DNA from: Actinomadura latina NBRC 106108
GTDB lineage: Bacteria > Actinomycetota > Actinomycetes > Streptosporangiales > Streptosporangiaceae
Assembly (NCBI RefSeq): GCF_001552195.1
Contig: NZ_BCQS01000005.1
Coordinates: 496,001-560,000 of the forward strand
Length of the DNA stretch: 64,000 bases
Reading direction: 5' to 3'
The translations under genes and the position numbers were made by a program. Shown in pieces: positions 8,164 through 17,245 of this stretch (its first letter is position 1; each line of letters starts with the position of its first letter). The notes beneath the pieces were generated by a model, which saw only the letters and a list, made by a program, of their open reading frames with translations, did no database searches and had not been told where the DNA came from.

Positions 8164-9483
8164 TCAGGCGGCCTGGGGTGCGCGGCGGGCCCCGAGAAGG
8201 TCCAGGACGAGGGCGGCGGACCAGGCGTAGTCGTGGCTGCCGCGGCCGGTGCCGTCGAACGGGTCGAAGAACTCGCGGAAGCCGGACTGGCGGACGAGCC
8301 GCATGGTGGAGCCGTAGAGCAGGTCGGCGACGACGGGGAGGCCGTGGCCGAGGGCGCCGTACCAGATGAGCCAGTTGGTGCTGATCCAGGTGGGGCCGCG
8401 CCAGTAGCCGGCGCGGTCGAAGGCCGGGGCCTGGATGTCGCAGGTGGGGACGGGGTAGCCGGCGGCCCCGGCGAAGCGGGCCGACAGGAGCAGGTCGACG
8501 AGGTTGCGGACGACCGGGGCCGGCAGTTCGGGGTCGAGGAGGGGGCCGAAGGAGCCGACGGTGATGACGGGCAGCAGCCGGTCGTCGCGGAGGTCGCGGG
8601 CGCGGAAGCAGCCGGTCTCGGGGTCCCAGAGGCGGTCGAGGACGGCGCGGTGGACGCGGTCGGCGCGTTCGCGGTGCGGCACCGGATCGGCGCCGACGAT
8701 CTCGGCGATGTCGGCGAGGGCGTGGGTGGAGGCGAGGTAGACGGCGTTGACGAGGGGGTCCTCGACGGCGAACGGGTGCGCTTCGCGGAGGTAGGCGGGC
8801 TGGTAGCCGGCCTCCCGCATGAGGGCGACGAGGCGGACGTAGCGTTCGTAGTCCTCGCCGGTGGGGAGGGTGTGGGGGCGCTGCGCGGGCGCGTAGGAGG
8901 ACGGCGGGAGCCGGAGGGCGCCGAGGGGCCGGTCCCAGGCGGGGCTGTTGTCGAGCCCGGACTCCCAGGGGTGGCAGATGGCGATGAGGCCGCTGGAGTC
9001 GAGGTCGCGGGCGCGGGCCAGGTAGCGGTGCTGCGCGGTCAGCATCGGGTAGAGGCGGGCCAGGAAGGCCCGGCTGCTGTCGATGTCGGTGGCGCATTCG
9101 TGCAGGCGGAGGGCGGCGAGGGCGTGCAGCGGCGGCTGGGTGAGCCCGGAGGTGTGGACGCCGCGCGGGGCGCCCGGCTGCCGCTCGCTGCGCCACAGTT
9201 CCGGGCCGGGGAAGAAGGCGTGCCGGGCGAGGCGGGTGTCGAAGACGATGTGCGGGAGCATCCCGTCGGCCCACTGGCCGCGGAACAGGGAGAGCAGTTC
9301 GGCCTCGGCGCGGTCGCGGCGGTGGCGGGCGAGGCCCATGCTGATGAACGCGGCGTCCCAGCTCCACTGGTGCGGGTAGAGGCCGGGCGACGCGGCGGTC
9401 GCCGTGCCTGTCCAGTTGGCGTCGAGCACTCGCGCCGCGGCCTTCCACAGCGCGGTCTCGTCGCCGGTCAGACGGGAGCTCAT
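8164..9483 (-). CDS. MGH1-type glycoside hydrolase (GH63-like alpha/alpha barrel)
   Basis: About 439 residues with the (alpha/alpha)6-barrel pattern of the MGH1/GH63 group. Signs are LYPHQWSWDAAFISMGLA near the N-terminus, WADGMLPHIVFDTR, and GYWRGPTWISTNWLIWYG near residue 360. This group includes mannosyl- and glucosylglycerate hydrolases, which recycle compatible solutes, but the substrate cannot be read from the sequence. No signal peptide is present, so it should be cytoplasmic. I chose the ATG at 9483 because AGAGGAGGT lies just upstream; a GTG 17 codons earlier is possible. It follows the ter operon on the same strand after 124 bases. Confidence 0.85.
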   Translation of the reverse strand: MSSRLTGDETALWKAAARVLDANWTGTATAASPGLYPHQWSWDAAFISMGLARHRRDRAEAELLSLFRGQWADGMLPHIVFDTRLARHAFFPGPELWRSERQPGAPRGVHTSGLTQPPLHALAALRLHECATDIDSSRAFLARLYPMLTAQHRYLARARDLDSSGLIAICHPWESGLDNSPAWDRPLGALRLPPSSYAPAQRPHTLPTGEDYERYVRLVALMREAGYQPAYLREAHPFAVEDPLVNAVYLASTHALADIAEIVGADPVPHRERADRVHRAVLDRLWDPETGCFRARDLRDDRLLPVITVGSFGPLLDPELPAPVVRNLVDLLLSARFAGAAGYPVPTCDIQAPAFDRAGYWRGPTWISTNWLIWYGALGHGLPVVADLLYGSTMRLVRQSGFREFFDPFDGTGRGSHDYAWSAALVLDLLGARRAPQAA

Positions 9484-9607
9484 GTGGTCCAGGTGACCTC
9501 CTCTGCACGGGAGGGGTTCACTCGTGATTGTCACCTCAGAACGCGGCCACGGCGACCCCTGCGGGTGTGTCGATTCTCAACGCGCGCGGGTGCGGGGCCG
9601 TGATTTT

Positions 9608-10414
9608 CTACGGTGCGGTGGCGCGTTCGAGGAGCCATTCCGCGATCTCCTCGCCTGCGGCGATGCCGCGCGCGGTGGTGACGGCGGCCGTGGGGGACGT
9701 CCAGCCGGTGTCGTGCAGTTCGCCGTGGGCGGGACGGATCGACAGGTCGGCGGCTTCGAGCAGTTCGATGTCGAGGAGCGAGTCACCGGCGGCCAGCATC
9801 GCGGACGCTCCGGCGCGGCGGGCGACCTCCTCGGCGGCCGCGGCCTTGGTGAGGCAGGCGGGCAGGCAGTAGACCTTGCGGCCTTGCAGGGACGTCCGCC
9901 AGCCGCGTTCGGCGCACCAGCCGGTGAGGTCCTCGACCCAGCGTGCGGGCAGTGCAGTCCGGTCGACGACCGTGTAGGCGAACAGGTCCGATGCCGTGCG
10001 CTGCTTCAAGACGAAGTCACCGCTCGACTGGACGAGATGGTGCTGGACGTCCGCCAGCGGTGCGCATCCGTCGGCGACCCGTTGCCGGACGGCCTCCGCC
10101 CATGCCGGGTCGTCCTCGCCGTCCACGAGGAGGTGGCCGCCGTTGGCGCAGATGGCGTACGGGGGCGGCTTTTCCAGTAGGTGGACGCGCCGGTACTGCT
10201 CGGGTGTGCGCGTCGTCGTCGGAACGAAGGCCGCGGCCGTCGACAGGGCTTCGAGGGTGCGCGCGGAAGACTCGGTCATGTAGGAGAGCGGTGCCCCCTG
10301 GTAGAACTCCACGCAGAGGAGGCGCGGCATGGCCTCGTCCGGGCCGCCCAAGGCGAAGGCGGCCTGGGAGTAGATGAGCGTGCGGTCCAGGTCCGAGCAC
10401 ACCAGGACGGTCAC
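9608..10414 (-). CDS. HAD-superfamily phosphatase of the Ter module
   Basis: HAD hydrolase of about 268 residues. Motif I is CSDLDRTLIYS (nucleophile and acid/base Asp), and the C-terminal motif AAGDSLLDIELLEAAD supplies the Mg2+-binding acidic pair. The cap lies between them, as in sucrose-phosphate-phosphatase/Cof-like HADs. The GTG start overlaps the stop of the upstream PRTase/PELOTA gene (GTGA). It is the last gene of the coupled four-gene set. Comparative-genomic work on Ter systems proposes that such HADs dephosphorylate a nucleotide-like intermediate made by the phosphoribosyltransferases; this remains a prediction. Confidence 0.88.
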   Translation of the reverse strand: MTVLVCSDLDRTLIYSQAAFALGGPDEAMPRLLCVEFYQGAPLSYMTESSARTLEALSTAAAFVPTTTRTPEQYRRVHLLEKPPPYAICANGGHLLVDGEDDPAWAEAVRQRVADGCAPLADVQHHLVQSSGDFVLKQRTASDLFAYTVVDRTALPARWVEDLTGWCAERGWRTSLQGRKVYCLPACLTKAAAAEEVARRAGASAMLAAGDSLLDIELLEAADLSIRPAHGELHDTGWTSPTAAVTTARGIAAGEEIAEWLLERATAP

Positions 10415-11523
10415 TGGACGGCTCCCTTGCCGAAGCGGGGATGGATGAACCCCATGCACGCGTAGGGGAACCGGCCGGGCTCGACCTCATGGACGCGCAC
10501 ACCGCGTTCGCCGGCGAGCAGTCGTATGTGCGTGACTTCGGGCCCGGCGTCGGCCCGTACGAGGACCTTCCAGGGGACGCGCCGCAGCAGCACCCGGGTC
10601 GTCTCCCCGATGCCCGGTTTGACGAGGTTGAGGTCGTCGATCCCCTCCGCCTCGGCGCAGCGCCGGACGGCCTCCCACCCCGACCAGTCGGGGGCGCGGT
10701 CGGCGGCACGGTGATCGGGCAGATCCTTGGCGACGCGTTCGGCCACGTCCGGGAACCGTGCGCACACGGCGTCGAGGAACACGGCCGACACGTCGTCGCC
10801 GGCCAGCTCCCGGTAGAACTTCGCGCCGTGGAAGTCGCCCGGCCCGATCAGCGCGGCGTTCAGGACCGTCCGGCTGACCAGGCCGGACACAGTCGAGTTG
10901 AGGCAGGCGGACGGGATCAGGTAGTCGTCGCGCGTGCCGTGGAGGGACGTGCACCGACCCGGATCGGCGAGGACCGCGAGGTCGGCGGAGAACGGATGCG
11001 CCTCCAGCGCGGCGGCCAGCTCCCGCGTGATCGCCCCCTTGCCCGTCCAGCCGTCCACGAACATGACTGACGCGGGGTCGTGGTGCTCGGCGAGGTACCG
11101 CAGCGCCACGGTGTCGATGCCCCGGCCGCGGACGATGCTGACGGCGTAGTGGGGAAGGTCGAGGCCGTGCGCGTACCGGGCCCAGCGCCGCATCAGGATC
11201 CCGACGGGCGTCCCGGCCCGCGCCAGCGACACCAGGATGGCCCCCGGCCCGCGCTCGGCGAGGACCATCTCGGTGACCAGCCCGGTCGCGTAGGCGAGCC
11301 GCTCCGCCGACGCCTCCAGCGCCCGGTGGAAGAGCTGCCGGTACTCGGGGCCCGGCTGGTACTCGACCGGGAGCGATTCGGCGTAGTGGGCGCGTCCAGC
11401 CTGGATCGCGGCCTCACGTTCCTCTGTGGGCGCCTCCAGCCGCACATGCGAGAGGTCCTTGAGCAGCCACGCGACGTCTTCTGCGGGGTAGCTGCCGAAG
11501 GACGGCCCGTACAGCGGCTTCAC
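10411..11523 (-). CDS. PRTase-like protein with C-terminal PELOTA RNA-binding-type domain (StiP/PF11202 family)
   Basis: A 370-residue protein with GTG start. The body matches the PRTase_1 family (also labelled cysteine protease StiP), with LVSLARAGTPVGILMRRW and a phosphoribosyltransferase-type loop VMFVDGWTGKGAITREL. The last 80 residues, starting WKVLVRADAGPEVTHIRLL and including FPYACMGFIHPRF, fit the PELOTA-like domain that accompanies it. Start and stop both overlap the neighbouring genes, giving strict coupling. Family knowledge places it in the Ter biosynthetic module, predicted to attach ribose phosphate to an unknown base. The protease label seems less likely than a PRTase role. Confidence 0.87.
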   Translation of the reverse strand: MKPLYGPSFGSYPAEDVAWLLKDLSHVRLEAPTEEREAAIQAGRAHYAESLPVEYQPGPEYRQLFHRALEASAERLAYATGLVTEMVLAERGPGAILVSLARAGTPVGILMRRWARYAHGLDLPHYAVSIVRGRGIDTVALRYLAEHHDPASVMFVDGWTGKGAITRELAAALEAHPFSADLAVLADPGRCTSLHGTRDDYLIPSACLNSTVSGLVSRTVLNAALIGPGDFHGAKFYRELAGDDVSAVFLDAVCARFPDVAERVAKDLPDHRAADRAPDWSGWEAVRRCAEAEGIDDLNLVKPGIGETTRVLLRRVPWKVLVRADAGPEVTHIRLLAGERGVRVHEVEPGRFPYACMGFIHPRFGKGAVQ

Positions 11524-12872
11524 GAGTCCCTCCTACGGGCGGGGACGGTGGCGACCAGTACCGGGGCAAGCGCGCGCAGCCGTTCCAAGAGCCCGTCAGC
11601 GAGAGCCGCACTGTCCCCGATGTCGTCCACCACGAACACGATCTGGTCGAACCCGCTTTGACCGGAGCCGGGAGCCACGTTGTAGGCGTACCGCTCCCCC
11701 GGCCCGTCGGCGGGGTCGTCATGCGAAGGGAACACCAGGCGAGTTCTTATGGCGTACCCAGGGTCGTCCACGGCGAGCACAGGTGAACGCGTGGTCGTCG
11801 AGTAGCGGACGTGCACCTCCGGCAGCGCATCGGCGAGCGCCTCCGCGAGACGCAGCGGGGCGTACATCAGCTCTTCGAAGCCCAGCACGAGCACGCGCGA
11901 GACGTCGTCAAGGCCCGCGGCAAGGGTGTCGGCCATCCGGGCGAGGTCCTTCTCCAGGCGCGTCCGGTGCTCGGGGAGGAAGCCGTGGCGGCCGCCGTCC
12001 GGTACCCCGGCGGGCCAGTCCAGCGCGGCCCGCGACACCCCGGACGGCGGCCCGTCCGGGACGGTGGAACCGCCGGAGAGCCCGGCGACGAGCGCCTGCC
12101 CCGCCTCCAGGATCCCTCCGGGAAGCTCGACATGCCCGCCGGCCAGCGCCACCGCGTCGATGCGGGCCCCCAGCCGGGCGGCGAGATCGTCCATCCGCGC
12201 CCGGTCGGCGGAGCCGCGCAGGTCGACCAGGGCGGCCAGCACGTAATGGCTCCTCGGCCGGACGGCGTGCAATGCCTCGATGGTGTTCAGCACCGTCCGG
12301 CCCGTGGAGAGCTCGTCGTCCACCAGCACGACCGGCGCGTCGCGGTCGAGCATCGCCGGATCGGCGGGCAGCAGCAGATGGCTCGTGGCGTGGCTGTGCT
12401 CTTCCTCGAACCCGCCGTAGGCGGCGAATCCGGGCACGGGACGCCGTGTCGAGTGCAGGTAGTAGGCGCCGCCCAGAGCGTCCGCCACCGAATGCCCCAA
12501 AGCGGTGGCGGTCTCGGCATAGCCCAGGACGATCGCGTCCACGGGCACCCGAGGCGCACGCATGAGGTCACGCAAGCCGGCGGCGGCCCCAGGCACACCG
12601 CTCAGCGCCTCCGACAGAAGCGAACCGGGATGGGACGGCTCCTCGCCCCGCAGGCGCGCGCGCACAAGCTCGCCCAGCAGCAGCCCAGACCCGTACACAA
12701 GCCGAGGGTCGGTCGGCACGTGCTTGCCCAGCACGGCCGACACCAGCAGGTGCGCACGACGCGGATTGCGGCGCACGGCCAGTCCCACAAGGGACGACAG
12801 CCCGGCCCCCACCGGGCGCGTACCGTCCGTCAGCCGCACCCCGAGGCGCGACGACACCCAGGCGGAGGTCAC
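11520..12872 (-). CDS. Phosphoribosyltransferase with TRSP domain (Ter module)
   Basis: About 450 residues from a GTG that overlaps the stop of the lyase gene. Residues 1-230 form a PRTase_2-type domain with the PRPP loop APVVLVDDELSTGRTVLNTI; the acidic pair DDELSTGRT is the classic phosphoribosyl-binding signature. The second half, with HGFLPEHRTRLEKDLARMAD and FGFEELMYAPLRLAEAL-like segments, matches the TRSP domain found only attached to such PRTases. Its role is inferred: a PRPP-dependent step in making an uncharacterised nucleoside-like metabolite. The larger open frame continuing upstream of 12872 on this strand is a shadow of the lyase gene. Confidence 0.87.
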   Translation of the reverse strand: MTSAWVSSRLGVRLTDGTRPVGAGLSSLVGLAVRRNPRRAHLLVSAVLGKHVPTDPRLVYGSGLLLGELVRARLRGEEPSHPGSLLSEALSGVPGAAAGLRDLMRAPRVPVDAIVLGYAETATALGHSVADALGGAYYLHSTRRPVPGFAAYGGFEEEHSHATSHLLLPADPAMLDRDAPVVLVDDELSTGRTVLNTIEALHAVRPRSHYVLAALVDLRGSADRARMDDLAARLGARIDAVALAGGHVELPGGILEAGQALVAGLSGGSTVPDGPPSGVSRAALDWPAGVPDGGRHGFLPEHRTRLEKDLARMADTLAAGLDDVSRVLVLGFEELMYAPLRLAEALADALPEVHVRYSTTTRSPVLAVDDPGYAIRTRLVFPSHDDPADGPGERYAYNVAPGSGQSGFDQIVFVVDDIGDSAALADGLLERLRALAPVLVATVPARRRDS

Positions 12873-14026
12873 CGGCTGCCCGCCGCTTCCAGCAGCTCGA
12901 CGAACGTCACGCCCTCCGCCGCGACCCCGAACACCTGGGCGCGCAGCATCAGCCGCCGGGCCCAGGCGCGGTGCGGTTTCGCCTCGTTCATCTTGTTGGC
13001 GTAGGAGCTGGCCATCGCCCCGCCCCCGGTGACGCCGAGGATGTCGGCGGCGTCGCAGTACTCCTCGTGCGTCACCACCGACAGGGCGTGGACGGCCGCG
13101 ACATGGCTCGGATGGATCACGGTCTTGCCGGTGAGGCCGTTGGCCTTGTCCAGGTGCACCTCGCGGATCAGCCCGTCCAGGTCCGAGGTGATCAGCCGCT
13201 GCCGCAGCGGCGCCGCCTGCTGCGCGTCGAACGGCGACTGGCGGAGCTGCGGCTTGAACATCCGCTCCCCCGCCGAGAAGTACTCCCACACCGGCCCCGT
13301 CACCACGTACCCGGTGCCGTCGGCGCGGCCGAGGACGTTCACCACGTCGCAGATCACGCCCGCGACCGGCTGGATGTCGTAGATCGTGAGGTCCGGCGGG
13401 CGGCGCAGCCCGTACGCGGCGGACATGTCCGCCGCGCCGAGCCGGACGGCCAGGATCCGCGGCCGGTGCTTGGCCAGCAGCCGCGCCACGTCGTGCAGCA
13501 TCTCCGCGCGGGTCTCCGCGTACACCGCCTCCGCGCTCTCGATCACCGGCATCGCCAGCAGCCGCTGCCCGGTGCGGTCGGCGGCGTCCGCCAGCGCGTC
13601 GAGGAACGCTCCACCGCCCGCCGGGCCGAACTTCGGCAGCACGAACCCGCTGACCAGCGCGGCGGCGGCGCCGAGCCGGCCGAGCAGGTCGCCGATCTGC
13701 CGGGGGTCGCGGACCCGGACGAACAGGAGCGGCACGTCCGCGCCCCGGCCGGACAGGGTGCGCAGCTGCGCCACCAGGTTCGCCTCGCCGGCCGCCACCT
13801 CGTCGTCGCCGATCGCGTCCTCCAGGCACACGACCAGGCTCATCACGCCCCGCTGCGCGGCCCGCTCGATGTCGGCGGCGAGCGCGGGACGGGTGGCGGG
13901 GCAGTACAGCGTCGCGCCGAGCGCCACCGCCAGCACCGCCGGGTCGCCGTGCCGGTCGAACGGGCGAGGCTGGCGGTAGAACAGGTGCTTGCGACGCACG
14001 GCGTCGATGTGGTCGAAATGCCGCAT
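12869..14026 (-). CDS. HpcH/HpaI-like TIM-barrel C-C bond lyase of the Ter module
   Basis: A 385-residue protein related to citrate lyase beta/HpcH aldolases. It shows ALGATLYCPATRPALAADIE, the metal/acid-rich strand VVCLEDAIGDDEV, PLLFVRVRD, a strand FVLPKFG, and a late TVIHPSHVAAVHAL-like segment, all typical of the citE/HpcH barrel. The variant found in ter operons is described as a C-C bond lyase of the TIM-barrel fold. It starts the four-gene coupled set: its TGA overlaps the GTG of the PRTase-TRSP gene. The TerZ-like gene ends 17 bases upstream. Substrate unknown. Confidence 0.87.
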   Translation of the reverse strand: MRHFDHIDAVRRKHLFYRQPRPFDRHGDPAVLAVALGATLYCPATRPALAADIERAAQRGVMSLVVCLEDAIGDDEVAAGEANLVAQLRTLSGRGADVPLLFVRVRDPRQIGDLLGRLGAAAALVSGFVLPKFGPAGGGAFLDALADAADRTGQRLLAMPVIESAEAVYAETRAEMLHDVARLLAKHRPRILAVRLGAADMSAAYGLRRPPDLTIYDIQPVAGVICDVVNVLGRADGTGYVVTGPVWEYFSAGERMFKPQLRQSPFDAQQAAPLRQRLITSDLDGLIREVHLDKANGLTGKTVIHPSHVAAVHALSVVTHEEYCDAADILGVTGGGAMASSYANKMNEAKPHRAWARRLMLRAQVFGVAAEGVTFVELLEAAGSR

Positions 14027-14043
14027 GGACGGCGGTCAGCCCG

Positions 14044-14622
14044 TCACAGGTGGGTGGCCACGGCCGGCAGCAGGTGCTGGAACGTGCGGCCGGTCGCGGT
14101 CGCGCCGATCGCCGTCATCGACCAGCCCTGCCCGTCCCGCGACACCTTCGCCATGATCTGCGCGTTGTGCTGGCCGGTGCCGCTCAGGTCGTAGCGGGCG
14201 ATCTCCTGGCCGGTGCTCTCGTCCACCAGCCGGCAGAACGCGTTCGCGATCTGGGAGAAGTCCTGCCCGGTGAACGAGTTCACCGTGAACACCAGCTGGG
14301 TCACGTTGGCCGGGACGCCCTGCAGGTCGACGTTGATGACCTCGTCGTCGCCCTCGCCCTCGCCGGTCAGGTTGTCGCCGGTGTGCAGGACGGACCCGTC
14401 CTTGCTGCGCAGCTGCCGGAACCACACCTGGTCGGCGAGGTTCCCGGCGGCGTCGAACAGCAGGCAGGACGCGTCCAGGTCGATGGACTGGGCCTTGCTC
14501 TTGCCGAACAGGCCCTTCTTGGCGACGGCGTCCCAGCCGAGGCCCATCCGGACCCGGCTGAGGGTGCCGCCGCCGGGTTTGGCGAGCGAGACCTTCTGGC
14601 CCTTCTGCAGCGAGATCGACAT
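14044..14622 (-). CDS. TerD-domain protein, TerZ-like
   Basis: A 192-residue TerD-family protein starting MSISLQKGQKVSLAKPGGG. The Ca2+-binding pattern is present: IDLDASCLLFD near residue 49 and [17 protein letters not shown] near residue 85. An insertion around residues 30-45 (AKKGLFGKSKA) distinguishes it from the two TerD copies upstream and resembles TerZ. TerD-family proteins are cytosolic or membrane-associated calcium binders linked to tellurite, oxidative and phage stress. The gene sits 51 bases after terC and 17 before the lyase gene. Confidence 0.92.
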   Translation of the reverse strand: MSISLQKGQKVSLAKPGGGTLSRVRMGLGWDAVAKKGLFGKSKAQSIDLDASCLLFDAAGNLADQVWFRQLRSKDGSVLHTGDNLTGEGEGDDEVINVDLQGVPANVTQLVFTVNSFTGQDFSQIANAFCRLVDESTGQEIARYDLSGTGQHNAQIMAKVSRDGQGWSMTAIGATATGRTFQHLLPAVATHL

Positions 14623-14673
14623 CGTTCGGCTCCTTCGGTGGATCGGTGCTGGTCGCGGAGGGGGTCGGGCCGC

Positions 14674-15801
14674 TCAGACGTTGCTGGAGTGCAGCTGCTT
14701 GCCGTCGCCGGACGGCGATCCGGAGGCGTCCCCGTCCGCGCCGCGGTTGCGGACGACGGAGCTGATGAACGCCGCGATGATCAGGCCGGCGCCGAGCCCG
14801 CCGGTGATCCACTCCGGGACGTGGTGCCCGATGCTGATCAGCATGCAGGTCGCGAGGGCGCCGATCGCCCAGTGCGCGCCGTGCTCCAGGTAGACGTACT
14901 CGTGCAGGGTCCCCTTGCGGACCAGGAAGACGGTCAGGGACCGGATGTACATGGCGCCGATGCCGAGGCCCAGCGCGATGACGATCGGGTCGGTGCTGAT
15001 CGCGAACGCGCCGATGACGCCGTCGAAGCTGAACGAGGCGTCCAGCACCTCCAGGTAGAGGAAGAGGAAGAACCCGGCCTTGCCGGTGGCCAGCGCCAGC
15101 GGGGTGGGGCCGGACCGCGCCGGCGCGGCCTCGCCGCCCTCGTCGGCGCCGTCCCCGTCCTCGTCCTCGTCGTCCTCGCCCGCCCCGGAGAACAGCTCGC
15201 CGAGCCCGTTGACGAGGATGTAGGTCACCATGCCGAGCACGCCCGCGATCATGACGCTGCCCGGGTCCTTCGCGGTCAGCCACGACACGAACGCGAGCGA
15301 GCCGCCCGCGACGACCACCGCGAGCTGGTCCAGCCTCCCGATGCGGGCGAGCGGCCGCTCCAGCCACGGCAGCCATTTCTCGCCGCGCTCCTCGAACACG
15401 AAGTTCAGGAACAGCATCATCAGGAACATGCCGCCGAACGCCGCGATCATCGGGTAGGCGCCGTTCATCAGCTCGTGGTAGCGGTGCGGGTCGTTCAGCG
15501 CCAGGTCGAACGCCTCGACGGGACCCAGCTTCGCCGTGATCCCGACGATCAGCAGCGGGAAGACCAGCCGCATGCCGAACACCGCGATCGCGATGCCGAC
15601 GGTGAGGAAGATCTTCTGCCAGAAGGGGCTCATCCGGTCGAGCACCTTGGCGTTGACCACGGCGTTGTCGAACGACAGCGAGACCTCGAGGATCGCCAGC
15701 ACGGCGACCAGGGCCAGCCCGGTCGGCCCGTCGTAGAAGAAGGCGGCCAGCAGCCCGATGGCCGTGACGCCGAAGGACCAGCCGAAGGTGCGAAGAATCA
15801 T
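14674..15801 (-). CDS. terC: TerC-like integral membrane protein (DUF475 type)
   Basis: Polytopic membrane protein of 375 residues. Two related motifs carry the conserved acidic residues expected to bind metal: LEVSLSFDNAVVNAKVLDRM near residue 35 and EVLDASFSFDGVIGAF near residue 245. Between the two halves is a very acidic cytosolic loop (GEDDEDEDGDG and flanks, about residues 205-225). About nine hydrophobic helices are visible. TerC members are associated with metal (Mn2+) export and with membrane anchoring of TerD complexes. The ATG at 15801 matches the family N-terminus MILRTFGWSF. It is co-oriented and evenly spaced with the ter genes on both sides. Confidence 0.92.
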   Translation of the reverse strand: MILRTFGWSFGVTAIGLLAAFFYDGPTGLALVAVLAILEVSLSFDNAVVNAKVLDRMSPFWQKIFLTVGIAIAVFGMRLVFPLLIVGITAKLGPVEAFDLALNDPHRYHELMNGAYPMIAAFGGMFLMMLFLNFVFEERGEKWLPWLERPLARIGRLDQLAVVVAGGSLAFVSWLTAKDPGSVMIAGVLGMVTYILVNGLGELFSGAGEDDEDEDGDGADEGGEAAPARSGPTPLALATGKAGFFLFLYLEVLDASFSFDGVIGAFAISTDPIVIALGLGIGAMYIRSLTVFLVRKGTLHEYVYLEHGAHWAIGALATCMLISIGHHVPEWITGGLGAGLIIAAFISSVVRNRGADGDASGSPSGDGKQLHSSNV

Positions 15802-15863
15802 GCGCGTATTTCTGTGAGTGAGGACGGCCGGGCGAGACGGCCGGGTGCGGGGTGCGCCGGTCG

Positions 15864-16442
15864 TCAGCCGACGTTGACGCCGAAGTCCGTGGCGATGCCG
15901 GCCAGACCGGAGGCGTACCCCTGTCCGACGGCCCTGAACTTCCACTCGCCGTTGTGCCGGTACAGCTCGCCGAAGACCATCGCCGTCTCGGTGGAGGCAT
16001 CCTCGGTGAGGTCGAAGCGGGCGAGCTCGTTGCCGTCGGTCCGGTTGACGATCCGGATGAAGGCGTTGCGGACCTGGCCGAAGCTCTGGTTGCGGTTGTC
16101 GGCGTCGTAGATCGACACCGGGAACACGATGCGGTCGCACTCGGCCGGCACCCCGTTGAGGTCGACGTTGATCGACTCGTCGTCGCCCTCCCCCTCGCCC
16201 GTCAGGTTGTCGCCGGTGTGCTCGACCGAGCCGTCCGGGCTCTTCAGGTTGTTGAAGAACACGAAGTGCTGGTCGGACATGACCTTGCCGGTGCCCGCGA
16301 GCATCAGCGCGGACGCGTCCAGGTCGAAGTCGGCGCCCGTGGTGGCGCGCACGTCCCAGCCGAGCCCTACGGTGACGGCGGTGAGGTTGGGCGCGGCCTT
16401 CGTCAGCGAGACGTTGCCGCCCTTGGCGAGTGAGACTCCCAT
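15864..16442 (-). CDS. terD: TerD family calcium-binding stress protein
   Basis: A 192-residue TerD protein, [15 protein letters not shown] onward. It has [10 protein letters not shown] and [17 protein letters not shown] (the two acidic calcium-binding motifs), [16 protein letters not shown], and the C-terminal signature [20 protein letters not shown]. It is highly similar to the next gene upstream, indicating a tandem duplication. It lies between terD (upstream) and terC (downstream) with 30- to 60-base gaps. Confidence 0.95.
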   Translation of the reverse strand: MGVSLAKGGNVSLTKAAPNLTAVTVGLGWDVRATTGADFDLDASALMLAGTGKVMSDQHFVFFNNLKSPDGSVEHTGDNLTGEGEGDDESINVDLNGVPAECDRIVFPVSIYDADNRNQSFGQVRNAFIRIVNRTDGNELARFDLTEDASTETAMVFGELYRHNGEWKFRAVGQGYASGLAGIATDFGVNVG

Positions 16443-16473
16443 TATCCGGGCCGTTCCCTTCCTGGTGGTCTGG

Positions 16474-17049
16474 TCAGAGGTTGACGCCGAAGTCCGTCGC
16501 GATGCCGGCCAGCCCGGACGCGTAGCCCTGGCCGACCGCGCGGAACTTCCATTCCGCGCCGTTGCGGTACAGCTCGCCGAAGACCATCGCGGTCTCCATC
16601 GAGGCGTCCTCGGACAGGTCGTAGCGCGCCATCTCGGCACCGTCGGCCTGGTTCAGCACCCGGATGTAGGCGTTGCGGACCTGCCCGAAGTTCTGCCCGC
16701 GGCTGTCGGCGTCGTAGATGGACACGGCGAACGCCACCCGCTCGGCGGCGGCCGGCATCGCGCCGAAGTTGACCTTGAGCTGCTCGTCGTCGCCCTCGCC
16801 CGCGCCGGTGGTGTTGTCGCCGCTGTGCTCGACCGCGCCGTCCGGGGTGCGCAGGTTGTTGAAGAACACGAAGTGCTGGTCGGTGATGATCTTCCCGGAG
16901 CCGTCCAGCACCATGGCGGAGGCGTCGAGGTCGAAGTCCGTGCCGGTCGTGGTGCGCAGGTCCCAGCCGAGACCGACGATCACCGCGGAGAGTCCGGGCG
17001 CCTGCTTGGTGAGCGAGACATTGCCGCCTTTGCTCAGGCTGACGGGCAC
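16474..17049 (-). CDS. terD: TerD family calcium-binding stress protein (first gene of the ter operon)
   Basis: A 191-residue TerD protein, near-duplicate of its downstream neighbour. It carries [30 protein letters not shown] and [20 protein letters not shown]. One acidic motif reads GAGEGDDE where the paralogue has GEGEGDDE. The start is a GTG at 17049, with GGAGG eight bases upstream. It opens the minus-strand ter operon. Any promoter should lie in the roughly 200 bases shared with the divergent coiled-coil gene. Confidence 0.94.
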   Translation of the reverse strand: MPVSLSKGGNVSLTKQAPGLSAVIVGLGWDLRTTTGTDFDLDASAMVLDGSGKIITDQHFVFFNNLRTPDGAVEHSGDNTTGAGEGDDEQLKVNFGAMPAAAERVAFAVSIYDADSRGQNFGQVRNAYIRVLNQADGAEMARYDLSEDASMETAMVFGELYRNGAEWKFRAVGQGYASGLAGIATDFGVNL

Positions 17050-17245
17050 GATGAGCCTCCAAGATCGCATGCCGTACGGGACGCCGCCCCGGCGCCCAGC
17101 CTTATCGACGTAGCAGCGATGCTATCCGTTCCATCCGATGCGAACCTGTGACGCCGTCCGATATGCCCGCCCGCCGATGGCGCGCCCGGGGGCGCGGAAC
17201 ACCCGCCGGCTAGGCCAGACTGGGCAGGGACGAAGGGAGGCAGCG

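Noticed and set aside
14050..16110. Plus-strand open frame opposite the ter genes
   Set aside because: Antisense to TerZ-like, TerC and TerD proteins with clear motifs; His/Arg/Gln-rich noise.
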